Assembly (NCBI GenBank): GCA_945875845.1
Contig: CAMCMB010000022.1
Location: 18,258-82,257, forward strand
DNA: 64,000 nt
Direction of reading: 5' to 3'
Origin: Pirellula staleyi DSM 6068
GTDB lineage: Bacteria > Planctomycetota > Planctomycetia > Pirellulales > Pirellulaceae
The notes below the pieces were generated by a model. That model was given only the letters and a program-made list of their open reading frames with translations. It ran no database searches and was not told the origin of the DNA. Position numbers and translations under genes: made by a program. Below, in pieces: positions 9,264-18,672 of this stretch. Position 1 is the first letter of the stretch. Each line of letters starts with the position of its first letter.

Positions 9264-11546
9264 TCAAGTCACGATGGAACGCAACCACTTTGGCATCGAA
9301 TCCTCTACCTTGTTGAGGACGACTCCTACAACGCATCTATTAGCAGCTTCCAAGCGTCGAACAACCCGTTGCAACTCGATAGTCTCCGTAACGCCCGATT
9401 CAACCACTAAAACGATTAGATGTAAATCTCGCGTGATGGCCATCGCGTGATCCAGGCGCCCCGCTGGCGGAAGGTCGACAATGATTAAATCATAATCGTG
9501 CTGAAAATCCAGCAAGCGCGACGAGTCTATTCGGTCTCCTTTTTCAAGGTATCCGCTCACGAAGTTGATAGGCTCTCGCGTTGTCGTCGGCACATAGCCT
9601 TCGGGGTTGGAATGAGCGCTTTTCAATTCCGATTCCTTACGAGATCCGTCTGAGCCAAAGGCGCGTGAAACAGTTTTGTCTCTCAAGTCTGCGTCGATCA
9701 AAGTCGTTCGAAGTCCACAATCTTCACTTGCCGTTAATGCAAGGGCGGCTGCTATGGTGCTTGCTCCGCAACCGTCCCGAACGCTTAAGACACCCAACGT
9801 TCGACCCCGAATACCTGAACTGGCAGCGTGACATCGCGAAAACAGGACGTCCGACAGAATCGATTTGAAGACGTCGCGAAGTCGACTGTTACGAGAATCT
9901 CGCACAAAACTGGACCAGTTCGAGGTTCCGTGACGGAATGGAATACTCATCAAAACGGGAGCTCCCAACGCCGATTCGACGTGCGCCGCCGTTCTCAACC
10001 GGCCGGATGTCATTTCTCGAAGAAAGGCCAAGCCAAAACCGGAAAAAAGTCCGAGCGACACGATTCCGGTTGCGAGCATCTTTTTATTGGGGGTAGTCGC
10101 TCGTTCCACAAAGGTTGCGCCCTGAAAAACGTTTACATTGAAAATTTGCTTCATTTGGAGCTGCTCCAGCATGCGAGACTGCTCTAATTTCTCACTCAAA
10201 GAGAGGAAACTGCTCTTGCGAACTGCGATTTCCCGATCCAGTTGTTGGATTTGCAGTTCCTGTTCAAGCAGTTTCTTGCTCTGGTCGTCAAGGTCCCGCC
10301 GCTGCTCTTCCATTGCGGTGATCGCGGAACGAAGCCCAACGACGAGCGTCTCTTGTTTTTGCACCTCTTCGATGAGTCGTAGCCTGACGGGATTGGGCGT
10401 TGGACTTGGGTCGATGCGCTGGGTCTTCGATTCTTTGAGAATAGATTGAGCACCGTCGATCTGCTCGCGGACTTGCATCAACTTTACGTGACTGCCCGTG
10501 TATTTCGCGGCAAATTCTTTTTCCTTGAGCACCAACTCATCAAGCCGCTGTTTTATTCCAACCAAGTTGGCATCGGATGGTTCGATTTCGTTCGCAATGA
10601 TCTCGTCGACCGCATCGGCAAGCCGTCCATTCAAATCTCGTATCTCCGACAAAGCTTGCTTCAGTTGCGATCGAGCACTGTCGAGTTCAGCATCGACATC
10701 AGCCAACTGGGCCGTTAGTCGTTGACGGTTATCGTCAATCGAACCAATTTTGTTTTCCTGTAAAAAATTGCTTCGATTATCTACAAGACCGTTCAGTTGC
10801 TTCTCTGCGCTCTCTACATGAGCCGAGAAAAAATCTTGCGAACCCGATGTGGGCGATACCTTAAGGTAAATGTCTATGAAATTTTTAGTGCAACTCTTGA
10901 CCAAGGCCTGTGCCATCTGAGGCGTCTTGGCTTCTCCACGAACCGTGATGACGGTGGATTTCTTGGGTGAATGGATTTGAACCGTCTTTTGGACCTTCAT
11001 GATGGCCCTTTCGCGATCGCTGATAGTGTCGCGAACACTTAACAACCCCATGCTAACGTCAAGCCAAAAACGACCGGTATCCTTTGCAAAGGTTGAATAT
11101 CGGTGACCGAAAGAACTCGGGGTGGTCGGCGCAGTCGGCAGGGTGCCGGATAAAATCGCCTCTTCCCCTAGTTCGTCCACGACCAATTCGGAAACCGCAC
11201 GACTACCTAAAACCTCAAGTACCGAGTTGATTCCTTCTTCCTGAGTCTTTGGAAGCATTAGCGTTTCGCCGGTGGTCGCAGTGGGATCTAAGCCAACACT
11301 CTCCCGTGCTACCAAAATCAACATTTTCGCTTCCGACTCGTAGGTGCGAGACCAAAAAAGAATCGCCAGCCAGGAAACCAAAATCGAAGCGAGAAGCGAT
11401 CCAAGAATAAGTCGCTTTTGGATAAACGGGATCTCAAAATAAGAAGCGAACCCAGCTCGCCCTAGAGTCCCAAGCCCCTTTCCTTGACCAACTAGTGGAC
11501 CGTTTGCAATTTGATCATCCGGTGCGTTCATGAAGCAATCGCGCAT
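9264..11546 (-). CDS. Wzz/BY-kinase-like polysaccharide protein
   Basis: About 760 residues. The N-terminal part is a chain-length-determinant (Wzz) domain with a transmembrane segment (LILGSLLASILVSWLAILFW), followed by a long coiled-coil region (roughly residues 230-480) and a second membrane segment (MLATGIVSLGLFSGFGLAFL). The C-terminal part is CapB/Wzc-like, with Walker A' TTLIDADLR and Walker B DLIIVDLPPAG. The expected Walker A lysine is missing: the loop reads RDGCGAST where GxGKST is expected. There is no C-terminal tyrosine cluster. The family controls export and length of exopolysaccharide; this copy may lack kinase activity. The start could be ATG 11546 or ATG 11531 (MNAPDDQ); neither has a clear ribosome binding site. 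It stands alone, without glycosyltransferases nearby. Confidence 0.85.
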   Translation of the reverse strand: MRDCFMNAPDDQIANGPLVGQGKGLGTLGRAGFASYFEIPFIQKRLILGSLLASILVSWLAILFWSRTYESEAKMLILVARESVGLDPTATTGETLMLPKTQEEGINSVLEVLGSRAVSELVVDELGEEAILSGTLPTAPTTPSSFGHRYSTFAKDTGRFWLDVSMGLLSVRDTISDRERAIMKVQKTVQIHSPKKSTVITVRGEAKTPQMAQALVKSCTKNFIDIYLKVSPTSGSQDFFSAHVESAEKQLNGLVDNRSNFLQENKIGSIDDNRQRLTAQLADVDAELDSARSQLKQALSEIRDLNGRLADAVDEIIANEIEPSDANLVGIKQRLDELVLKEKEFAAKYTGSHVKLMQVREQIDGAQSILKESKTQRIDPSPTPNPVRLRLIEEVQKQETLVVGLRSAITAMEEQRRDLDDQSKKLLEQELQIQQLDREIAVRKSSFLSLSEKLEQSRMLEQLQMKQIFNVNVFQGATFVERATTPNKKMLATGIVSLGLFSGFGLAFLREMTSGRLRTAAHVESALGAPVLMSIPFRHGTSNWSSFVRDSRNSRLRDVFKSILSDVLFSRCHAASSGIRGRTLGVLSVRDGCGASTIAAALALTASEDCGLRTTLIDADLRDKTVSRAFGSDGSRKESELKSAHSNPEGYVPTTTREPINFVSGYLEKGDRIDSSRLLDFQHDYDLIIVDLPPAGRLDHAMAITRDLHLIVLVVESGVTETIELQRVVRRLEAANRCVVGVVLNKVEDSMPKWLRSIVT

Positions 11547-11555
11547 GCAATTCAA

Positions 11556-12645
11556 TGTTAACGGTCGAAGACAACAATTGTCTTTATGGTGGAGCGGGGC
11601 CCTAGAACAAGGACTTATCTATCGTAATTAAAGGGTTTTACGTAAGCAATCGATACGATTCCCAATTGCCGAACTGGACCGCAAACTTCCATTGAGACAA
11701 GTAGGAAGATTCCCCAGCGAAAAGGTGTCTATCTGGCTGAAACCCGAGGAAATTCGCGAAAAGACAGGGGACGGTACTTGGTTTGCACTGAATGGCGATG
11801 CTCAACGCCCTTGAAAGTGGCTCAACCGATGCACTGTCAGCATTGAGACGCTTCCATAATTTCACAATAAGGTTCCATAATTTCACAATAAGGAAAGAAT
11901 ACGAATGGCATCCAAAACAAAAAACCCCTCCGTTTGGCCCCTTCAGGGCAATGCGCACCTTTTTTCATGACGACCCAGGGCGGCGCTTCGCTCTGCCCTG
12001 GGCTAGGTTCTGTAAGCCCGTTGGGCTATCAAACCCATTAGCCCTGCGGGCTATCGCATACCCGGCCCTGCGGGCTATCGCATACCTGGCCCTGCGGGCT
12101 ATCGCATACCTGGCCCTGCGGGCTCGGAGATAATTTGGATTGGCTTTTGCAATTCGCCCCGCATGGGGCAGCAACAGCCTAGCCCAGGGCAGAGCGCAGC
12201 GACGGTACGTCGCGAAGCGCCGCCCTGGGTAATGGTGAAACTCGCTAACGTTGCCCTGAAGGGGCCGAACAAAGGACTCGCGGCAACAATGGATGGTCCG
12301 TTTGGCCCCTTCAGGGCAATGCGCACCTTTTTTCATGACGACCCAGGGCGGCGCTTCGCTCTGCCCCATAGGCATCAACTTAAGGATCGGTATAGGAAAA
12401 AAGCGGAAGTTCCTTCAGAATTGGTGTTCGCAAAAACATTTCAACTCTGGAAGAAGGAACTTCCGCATGGACATCTTAACACGGGCAGCGAATGCCTTGA
12501 AGCTCCAAACAGAGTTTGATCTTCGAAGCGGTGCGCTGCGAAGCGTGCAACTGGAACAGGGACGGGCTCCTGATGGCGCTTCGGATCGCCAGCAGATCGT
12601 GCAAACGGTCGGCTAAGCCCGGATTGTTTTGACGTCATAAGCTGT
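11556..12645. other. Intergenic repeat-rich stretch, no gene recognised
   Basis: No gene is supported in this 1.1 kb. It contains a 21-base tandem duplication (11852-11872 and 11873-11893, TTCCATAATTTCACAATAAGG minus the last base), the repeat cluster listed separately at 11931-12366, and an unassigned open stretch around 12465-12616 with no recognisable domain. Because drmB remnants begin just after it, the unassigned stretch may be older debris of the same locus, but nothing in it confirms this. Confidence 0.6.
11931..12366. repeat. Composite repeat: 68-bp direct copies, inverted copy, 24-bp tandem array
   Basis: Two 68-base copies at 11931-11998 and 12299-12366 appear identical (CGTTTGGCCCCTTCAGGGCA onward). 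A partly matching inverted copy lies between them at about 12188-12266, with the same GCCCTGAAGGGGCC and GCGCCGCCCTGGG blocks. At 12041-12124 a 24-base unit (GCCCTGCGGGCTATCGCATA plus four bases) is repeated three and a half times. The blocks are themselves palindromic (CCCTGAAGGG, GCCCTGCGGGC). This looks like an amplified non-coding element. It is not a CRISPR array because no unique spacers separate the units. Confidence 0.8.
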
Positions 12646-13160
12646 ATGAAAATGATTGGAACCGAGGAGATCATCGAACCGAGGCTGCTCCTGAAATTAA
12701 AGGAACACCTCAATCTAGATAATCTGCGGTTGTACGCCCCACCCAGGGATGGTGGCGATATCACCGAAGTCTTGGTGCGATGCGAATGCGGACAAACGCG
12801 TTTACTTAGCGAAGCCGTGGAATCGGGCGGCTACCAAAAAGCCGGAGCGTTAGGCCTATGCGATGGTAGCCAACCCTGGCTTGGCCCCTTCGCAAGAGCC
12901 CGGTGCGAATAACCAAGTAAGTTTCTCATTCGGACGGCCAGCAATGCGTATTTCCCAAAGAAATTGAGCGTTATCTCATTGCCCCCGCGAAACGAGTCCG
13001 TCACGGAAGCAGTTGACACGGCTTGGATGTTCTTGGAAAAACCACGGAAACGGCATCCCGGTTGAAGCCAGACGAACTCAGGACTCTCATTGCATGCGAA
13101 CAAGAACAAGGGGACGACCGGCCCGATGGTGATTTCTACGCAAGAGTTTTGCCGCGAGCC
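12646..13160 (+). pseudogene. drmB: drmB remnant (DISARM), stop codon and frameshift
   Basis: The frame from 12646 resembles the C-terminal third of DrmB, the DUF1998 protein of DISARM. It has a zinc-ribbon-like CECGQTRLLSEAV followed by GLCDGSQPWLGPFARARC, then FLIRTASNAYFPKK and LSVISLPPRNES. An in-frame TAA at 12910 interrupts the protein between the last cysteine and the RTASNAYFP motif. The same frame then stays open to a TGA at 13063, and the apparent continuation (SRLKPDELRTLIACEQ) is in another frame. N-terminal two thirds are absent. Assignment rests on my recall of DrmB motifs and on the adjacent drmC fragment. It cannot make a working protein. Confidence 0.72.
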
Positions 13161-13185
13161 ATTTGGGACGCAAGTTGGATGAACT

Positions 13186-13440
13186 GTGTATCAAGGCAAG
13201 GATATCTTTGCGGCGCTCGCAAATCGGATGGAAGCCCTTCCTGAACTGAACGTTCGGATGTACCTCAACATCGACCGACCACATGGGGACAGCTCGCCGT
13301 CGGAACTTTTGTTGGCCAAGTTTCAGAAGCGGTTTCGCGAGAACCAGTGGCCGGAGAACATGCGGTTACCAGAAGTGTTTTACGACCCGCGTCCGCTGGC
13401 AGACGACGATGCCAGTAAGTCAGCATGTCTCCACGCCAAG
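13186..13440 (+). pseudogene. drmC: drmC remnant (DISARM PLD-like protein)
   Basis: This frame matches the middle of DrmC, the phospholipase D-fold protein of DISARM. It reads VYQGKDIFAALANRM, then VRMYLNIDRPHGD, then RLPEVFYDPRPLADDDASKS, and CLHAK. The last triplet is the start of the HxK PLD catalytic motif. The match ends exactly after HAK at 13440, eight bases before a copy of the GGGAGGGTGAGGCT palindromic element begins. The N-terminal half and the rest of the active site are missing. Position right after the drmB remnant, same strand, matches the core drmA-drmB-drmC order of DISARM. This is decayed DNA and not an active gene. Confidence 0.75.
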
Positions 13441-13849
13441 GAAGCCTGGGAGGGTGAGGCTACGCCTCTAAACATGTTTTCCTCGACTTTGCCCAATCCA
13501 TTCCTTGCTTGGTAGGGTGAGGCTCCTGCCGAACCATTGCGTCGTAAGCTCGGCAGGAGCCTCGCCCTCCCATGGGTTTCCAATGCATTCGACATTGCAA
13601 AGATGTTTAGAGCGGTGGGGGTAGAGCCCTGACATGGTAGTCTTCGGTTCAGTGGTTTGTTTACGCTTCTGAAACGCAGCTAGACATTGATTCACGATCA
13701 AAAAACCAATCAAAACATCTCTGGCTGCAGGCCTACAGTCAGGTCGTACGGTTTTGACGCGGATGTCGGATGAAGGTGCTGGAGCAAAGCGTGAAGAATG
13801 TCACAACCAGGAGTCTTTGAAAAAAATCTCATCGGCTGAATTGGAGCGA
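13441..13849. repeat. Palindromic element copies; otherwise empty intergenic stretch
   Basis: A half copy of the dispersed element starts at about 13448 (GGGAGGGTGAGGCT). A full inverted pair follows, arms 13514-13532 and 13550-13568 (19 bases, one mismatch), of the same family as the perfect hairpin at 6057-6119. From 13570 to 13849 I see no gene and no further repeat. The open frame on the plus strand from 13754 is the antisense shadow of the DUF1501 gene. Confidence 0.75.
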
Positions 13850-15259
13850 TTACGAGATCAAGTCTTTGATAAGGGTGCCACCGAACTGGCTGAGTTGCTT
13901 GAAGCGGCCGGCATGATAAAAGGTAAGCTTGTTGTCGTCGAGGCCGAGAAGTCGCAGCAGCGTAACATGGAAATCGCGGATGTGGGCTTTGCCTTCGACA
14001 GCGGCCATTCCAAGTTCATCGGTGGCACCAATCGTATGACCCGCGTTGCAACCGCCACCGGCAAGCCAGATTGTCATCGCATTTGGGTTATGATCGCGAC
14101 CATAGGCCGTGCCGCCGCGCACACCGTTGTCAGGCGTGCGTCCAAACTCGCCGCACCAGACGAGGAGCGTGCTTTCGAGCAAACCTCGTTGCTTGAGATC
14201 CGTAATGAGCGCGGCGATGGGTTGATCGACGCCGCGCACGAGATTGCCGTGGGCGCGCTCGATGTAGTCATGACTATCCCATGAGCCGTTGTAGAGCTGC
14301 ACGAAGCGGACACCTTTCTCGACCAGTTTGCGTGCCAACAAGCATTTACGACCGAAGGAATCGGTCGCGTCGTTGCCGATGCCGTAGAACTCCTTGGTCT
14401 TCGCATCTTCCTTCGAGATGTCGAGTGTCTCGGGGACCTGCATTTGCATGCGAAAGGCTAGTTCGTAATTCTCCATACGCGCAGCGAGTTCGTCATGGCC
14501 GGGATGCTTTGCTGCGTGCTCGGTGTTCAGTTTCGCAATCAGGTCGAGATTCTTGCGTTGACGCGCAGTGCTCACTCCAGGCGGTGGTGTGAGATCGAGA
14601 ATGGGCGAACCTTTCGCGCGGAGCGGCGTGCCTTGGAATTTCGCGGGCAAGTAGCCGTTGCTCCAATTTGCGGCACCTCCTTGCGGATAGCTGACTTCGG
14701 GCAACACGATAAAGCCGGGCAGGTCTTGATTGATTGAGCCGAGGCCATAGTTCACCCATGCGCCGATTCCGGGATCACCGCCGAAGCGGTTGCCGCAGTT
14801 CATCTGATACATGGCGGTTGGATGATTGACGCTGTCCACCGTGCAACCGCGAAAGAAACAAATGTCATCTGCGACTTTGGCAAGATGCGTCCAGTTCTCC
14901 GCCATGTCCGCACCGCTTTGGCCGGCCTTAATGAACTGAAACGGGCTTTGCACATAGTAGCGTTTGCCACCCTGCATGGCTGAAATCTGCTGTCCTTCGC
15001 GAACGAATTCCTTAAGGTGCATTTTTTCTAGCATCGGCTTCGGATCGAACGTATCGATGTGCGATGGGCCCCCTTCCATCATAAGGAAGATAACGTTCTT
15101 CGCCTTCGTTTCAGGGACGTCGCTAGCGTTCGATGCAAGCGGAAACTTCTTAGCTTCCTCAGCGAGCAAAGAACTAAATGCGACGCTGCCGAGGCTTGCC
15201 CCCAGACCGTAGATGAACTCGCGGCGATCGTAACGACTTTTCATATTGTTTGCAGTCAT
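13850..15259 (-). CDS. DUF1501 family protein
   Basis: 469-residue DUF1501 protein with a Tat-type start (RYDRREFIYGLGASLGSVAF). Family motifs are [65 protein letters not shown] and GRDHNPNAMTIWLAGGG, in the expected order. It follows the DUF1549/DUF1553 gene on the same strand with a 20-base gap, so the two form an operon as in the other pairs in this window. The protein is much closer to its kind in sequence pattern than to the copy at 20828-22249, which suggests separate acquisition and not recent local duplication. Function of the family is unresolved. Confidence 0.93.
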   Translation of the reverse strand: MTANNMKSRYDRREFIYGLGASLGSVAFSSLLAEEAKKFPLASNASDVPETKAKNVIFLMMEGGPSHIDTFDPKPMLEKMHLKEFVREGQQISAMQGGKRYYVQSPFQFIKAGQSGADMAENWTHLAKVADDICFFRGCTVDSVNHPTAMYQMNCGNRFGGDPGIGAWVNYGLGSINQDLPGFIVLPEVSYPQGGAANWSNGYLPAKFQGTPLRAKGSPILDLTPPPGVSTARQRKNLDLIAKLNTEHAAKHPGHDELAARMENYELAFRMQMQVPETLDISKEDAKTKEFYGIGNDATDSFGRKCLLARKLVEKGVRFVQLYNGSWDSHDYIERAHGNLVRGVDQPIAALITDLKQRGLLESTLLVWCGEFGRTPDNGVRGGTAYGRDHNPNAMTIWLAGGGCNAGHTIGATDELGMAAVEGKAHIRDFHVTLLRLLGLDDNKLTFYHAGRFKQLSQFGGTLIKDLIS

Positions 15260-15279
15260 AATTGAAAATGCTTACCGGG

Positions 15280-18147
15280 TTAATAAACATACGCGAACTC
15301 GTTGGCGTTGAGCATGACGAGGCAAACATCGGCCAGGGCACGGGTGCGCACATCGACATCGACGGGTTGAAGGTCGGGGACGAAATCCGCGTAGGCGTGC
15401 AGCTTTTCGTTGAAGGAAAACTTCTCACCGGTATTTTCCTCCACGGCGTCTCGGCGCACTTCGAGCAGCGGTTTGGACGGTGCAGGCGCTGCTTGGACGA
15501 GCGGAATTGTATCCCGCCAGTGGGCGAGGCAGTCACGCTTTTCCTCCGCGCTCGGCGCACGCGAATACACTAGGGCGAAGAGCCGCTCGATGGCCCTTTC
15601 ATCCTCGGGCGCTTCCTTGAGCACGCGATGGGCAAGAGCAAGGGCGCGGGATTGCGTGCTCTGGCCATTGAACAAGCTAAAGACTTGTGGCGTGACGGTG
15701 CTGGCCTCGCGCCGCTCGCAGGAGAAGTCCGGAGCCGGCGCATTGAAAACCTCCAGCATCGGGTCTGTGAGGCCGCGCAGTTTCAGGGCGTAGAGTGAGC
15801 GTCGGTGGCGCTGATCAGGCTTGGGATTGGGCACCCAGGCGGAGGCAAAGGTGCCCATGACCTGGCGCGGCTGCAGGGCGGCTTCTTGGTTGATCTCAGG
15901 CCGGTTCGGGATGCCTCCGAGGGTGCGGTTCAGTTCGCCCGTGGCGGCGAGCATGGCATCCCGCAGCTCTTCCGCGCTGAGGCGGCGCGGCTGAAAGACG
16001 GCGTAGCTGGTGCCGAGGGCGTCTTTCTCCCGCAGGGTCTTCAAATCAGGATGCGTGGCGCCGCAGCGATAGGCCTCCGAGGTCATGATGATGCGGTGCA
16101 GTGCCTTGAAGCTCCATCCGCTCTCCACAAACTTCGCCGCGAGCCAGTCCAGCAGTTCGGGGTGAGTGGGCTTTTTGCCGGTGCTGCCGAAGTTGTTCGG
16201 ATTCCCCGCGAGCGGCTGGCCGAAGTGCCACATCCACACGCGATTCACAATGGCCCTCGTGGTCAGAGGGTTGTCCGAGCTGGCGACCCACTCGGCGAAA
16301 GCTTTGCGACGGCCTTCGATGGTGTCGGGGATGGGCGTCTTTTGCACGGAGCCGAGAACGCTGAGCACTCCGGGCTTGACCTTGGTGCCGGAGGCAAAGG
16401 GATCGCCACCGGTGAGGATGCAGGTCTCTTCCAGTTCGCCCGCGCTCATCCGGTCGGCGGGCATGCGCAGCGGGGCAAAGACGGTTTTGTATTGCCGGGT
16501 GCGACCGCCATAGACCGCGAGAGCATAGGGTTCATAGCGATCCAGTTCCCACCGGAGCCGCTCCAAGCCTTTTCGCGCCACCCGTTCCATGCCGAACTGT
16601 TCAGGCGTGAAACCGACCAGTTTCGGGGGGAAGTCGCCTTCCGGCACCCCGGCGTTGGTGAGCGCATTTCGTGCGGCGAGGAACAGATCCGAATACTTGC
16701 CGAGTTTCTTGGCAAGTTTCAGGGTGGCGCCTTGCTTGGGAGTCGCGGGATTTCGTGCGGCCTCGACGGCGGCATTCCACTTGGTCGGGTCCTTGTCGTT
16801 GTCCTTGAACCAAAGCGTGGCGTTTTTCAGCAATACGGCGTCCAGCTTCGTGAGGACGGACTCATGCTCCGCCAAGCTCTTTTCCAGATAGACGCGCTCT
16901 TCGAAGCCCTGCGTGTTCTCTATCGGAAGAAAAGGAGCGGCCCGTTCCGAGAGCTGGGTCGTCGCAAACACCGCCTGAATCGAGTAGTAATCATGCGTGG
17001 GCACCGGATCGAACTTGTGGTCGTGACAGCGGGCGCACTGCAGCGAATGCGCAAGGAAGGTCTCTCCCACGCTGTTGGTCACATCATCGAGGAAACGCTG
17101 GCGGGCGATCTTCTCGACCTCCATACCGGTCAGCTCCCAAGGCCCCGTTCGGAGGAATCCCGTGGCGATGATCTTCTCAGGGTCGTTTGGGTCGATCTCG
17201 TCCCCGGCAATCTGCTCTTTGATGAATTGATCATAGGGCTTGTCGCCATTGAAGGCGCGTACGACGTAATCGCGATAGCGCCAGGCATTCCCACGCTCGT
17301 AGTCATTCGAGAAGCCCGATGAATCGGCGTAGCGGGTGATGTCCAGCCAGTGCTGCGCCATGCGCTCGCCATAATGCGAAGAGTCGAGCAGGCGGTCGAT
17401 GAGTGCCTTCACCGCCGCGTTCGCATTCATCGAGTAATCGAGCCCGAACGCAGCGACCTCTTCCGGCGTCGGCGGTAGTCCAGTGAGGTCAAACGAGGCG
17501 CGGCGGATGAACGTGCGGGCATCGGCGTCGGGCGCTGGCTCAATCCCGGCAGGCATCTTCGCCGTGATGAGAATATCCACAGGATGTTCGCCCGGCGGAT
17601 TGCGGATTTCGGGCCGCTTCACTGGTGCATAGCCCCAGAGCGCCTCCGGCTTGTATTTCCGGTTCGCCCACTCGGGCGACAGTGCGCCGGTCGTCTTCAC
17701 GGCGATGCCATCTTCGGCGGACCACTTGTCTTCGTTGGCTTTGGCGATTTCCTTTTGCCGAGCCATATCCGGCCACGGTGCGCCGCCTGCGATCCAGTCC
17801 TTGAGCCAGCCGAGTTGGTCGGCATAAAGCGTGTCCGCCTCCTTTGGCGGCATGGCTTCCCAGTCCTCGTGCGTTCGGGTCGCGGCGAGGTAAAGCGGAC
17901 TTTCCTCCGGCTTGCCCGGCACGAGAGAAGGCTCGCCACTTTCGCCACCCTTTAACGCGGCAGCACGAGATCGTAGGTCGAGATCTCCTTTGACCATCGA
18001 TTCGTCATTGCCGTGGCATGCGAGACACTTCTCATGAAGGAGCGGTACGATTCGGCGCACGAAGAGTTGCTCTGTTTTGTCATCCGCCGCTAGTGAAGAA
18101 GCGGTGATGAGCAACAGAAGAACAGGAACGGAGATTGGCGTTTTCAT
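15280..18147 (-). CDS. Cytochrome-like DUF1549/DUF1553 protein
   Basis: 955 residues, complete. A signal peptide (MKTPISVPVLLLLITASSLAA) is followed by a planctomycete cytochrome C-like domain with CLACHG (CxxCH), then DUF1549 (FDLTGLPPTPEEVAAF, CARCHDHKFDPVP) and DUF1553 (NRVWMWHFGQPLAGNPNNFG, PTHPELLDWLA, RRLSAEELRDAMLA). It is probably exported to the periplasm. Two CxxCH motifs are compatible with heme binding, although heme attachment has not been shown for most members. Base composition here is richer in G+C than in the flanking genes. It precedes DUF1501 in a two-gene operon. A truncated sulfatase lies immediately upstream. Confidence 0.94.
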   Translation of the reverse strand: MKTPISVPVLLLLITASSLAADDKTEQLFVRRIVPLLHEKCLACHGNDESMVKGDLDLRSRAAALKGGESGEPSLVPGKPEESPLYLAATRTHEDWEAMPPKEADTLYADQLGWLKDWIAGGAPWPDMARQKEIAKANEDKWSAEDGIAVKTTGALSPEWANRKYKPEALWGYAPVKRPEIRNPPGEHPVDILITAKMPAGIEPAPDADARTFIRRASFDLTGLPPTPEEVAAFGLDYSMNANAAVKALIDRLLDSSHYGERMAQHWLDITRYADSSGFSNDYERGNAWRYRDYVVRAFNGDKPYDQFIKEQIAGDEIDPNDPEKIIATGFLRTGPWELTGMEVEKIARQRFLDDVTNSVGETFLAHSLQCARCHDHKFDPVPTHDYYSIQAVFATTQLSERAAPFLPIENTQGFEERVYLEKSLAEHESVLTKLDAVLLKNATLWFKDNDKDPTKWNAAVEAARNPATPKQGATLKLAKKLGKYSDLFLAARNALTNAGVPEGDFPPKLVGFTPEQFGMERVARKGLERLRWELDRYEPYALAVYGGRTRQYKTVFAPLRMPADRMSAGELEETCILTGGDPFASGTKVKPGVLSVLGSVQKTPIPDTIEGRRKAFAEWVASSDNPLTTRAIVNRVWMWHFGQPLAGNPNNFGSTGKKPTHPELLDWLAAKFVESGWSFKALHRIIMTSEAYRCGATHPDLKTLREKDALGTSYAVFQPRRLSAEELRDAMLAATGELNRTLGGIPNRPEINQEAALQPRQVMGTFASAWVPNPKPDQRHRRSLYALKLRGLTDPMLEVFNAPAPDFSCERREASTVTPQVFSLFNGQSTQSRALALAHRVLKEAPEDERAIERLFALVYSRAPSAEEKRDCLAHWRDTIPLVQAAPAPSKPLLEVRRDAVEENTGEKFSFNEKLHAYADFVPDLQPVDVDVRTRALADVCLVMLNANEFAYVY

Positions 18148-18180
18148 TCGGTTGGCTCCATGGGGGCAGGGTTCACAGCT

Positions 18181-18672
18181 TCACCGCAAGCAGTGACGCA
18201 CACATCGAAGGCTCTTTTTTCCACCCAGGAAAGCGTGTGGAGCCTGTGGGATCAAGGTCAGGTTGGTGGCGATGCCAAGCGCCTTGAGATCGCGACGTGG
18301 TTCCTTGGCATGGGTGCTTTCATGATCGCCATCACCCGACATGAAGGCGAGCGCTTGGGCCAGCGGCGTCGTGACGTAGCCGTTGGAGAAAAGAACGCCG
18401 CCCGCCGCAAACGCGTCGAGGTGCGGCTTCGGGATTTCCTTCCCGCCGTAGCAACCGGCTTCACCATAGCCTAAGTCGTCGGCGACGATGAAAAGGATGT
18501 TGGGTTTCCTTCTCGGCGCTTCCTCGCCGTGAAGCGCGTCCAGTGGCGCGAGCAGCAAGGCTGCGAGCAGCAGGGCTGCGACGAGGGGGGCTGCGAGGAG
18601 GGGGCGACAGAAAAATTGAATACAGAAAGACAGTGTCGTGGGATTCATCGGTAGTGCGGTGACGGTGTTCAC
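18181..18672 (-). pseudogene. Sulfatase head fused to hydrolase tail
   Basis: Starting at GTG 18672 (or a later ATG), the frame gives a signal peptide with an alanine/leucine slip-type run, then a normal arylsulfatase beginning (PNILFIVADDLGYGEAGCYG and PHLDAFAAGGVLFSNGYVT). At TTPL, where the catalytic CxPSR motif should follow, it changes to AQALAFMSGDGDHESTH and LTLIPQAPHAFLG. That is typical of the C-terminal end of an alpha/beta-hydrolase esterase, including the catalytic-type histidine. The chimera lacks the sulfatase formylglycine cysteine and the hydrolase nucleophile serine, so it should be inactive as either enzyme. The GTG overlaps the TGA of the upstream chimera (GTGA). Confidence 0.82.

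Noticed and set aside
12041..12124. CRISPR-like array
   Set aside because: The 24-base units follow each other with only four-base linkers and no unique spacers, and there are no cas genes.
15805..17322. A 505-residue plus-strand open frame
   Set aside because: It is exactly antisense to the DUF1549/DUF1553 gene, which has clear domains. Its composition shows no family pattern.
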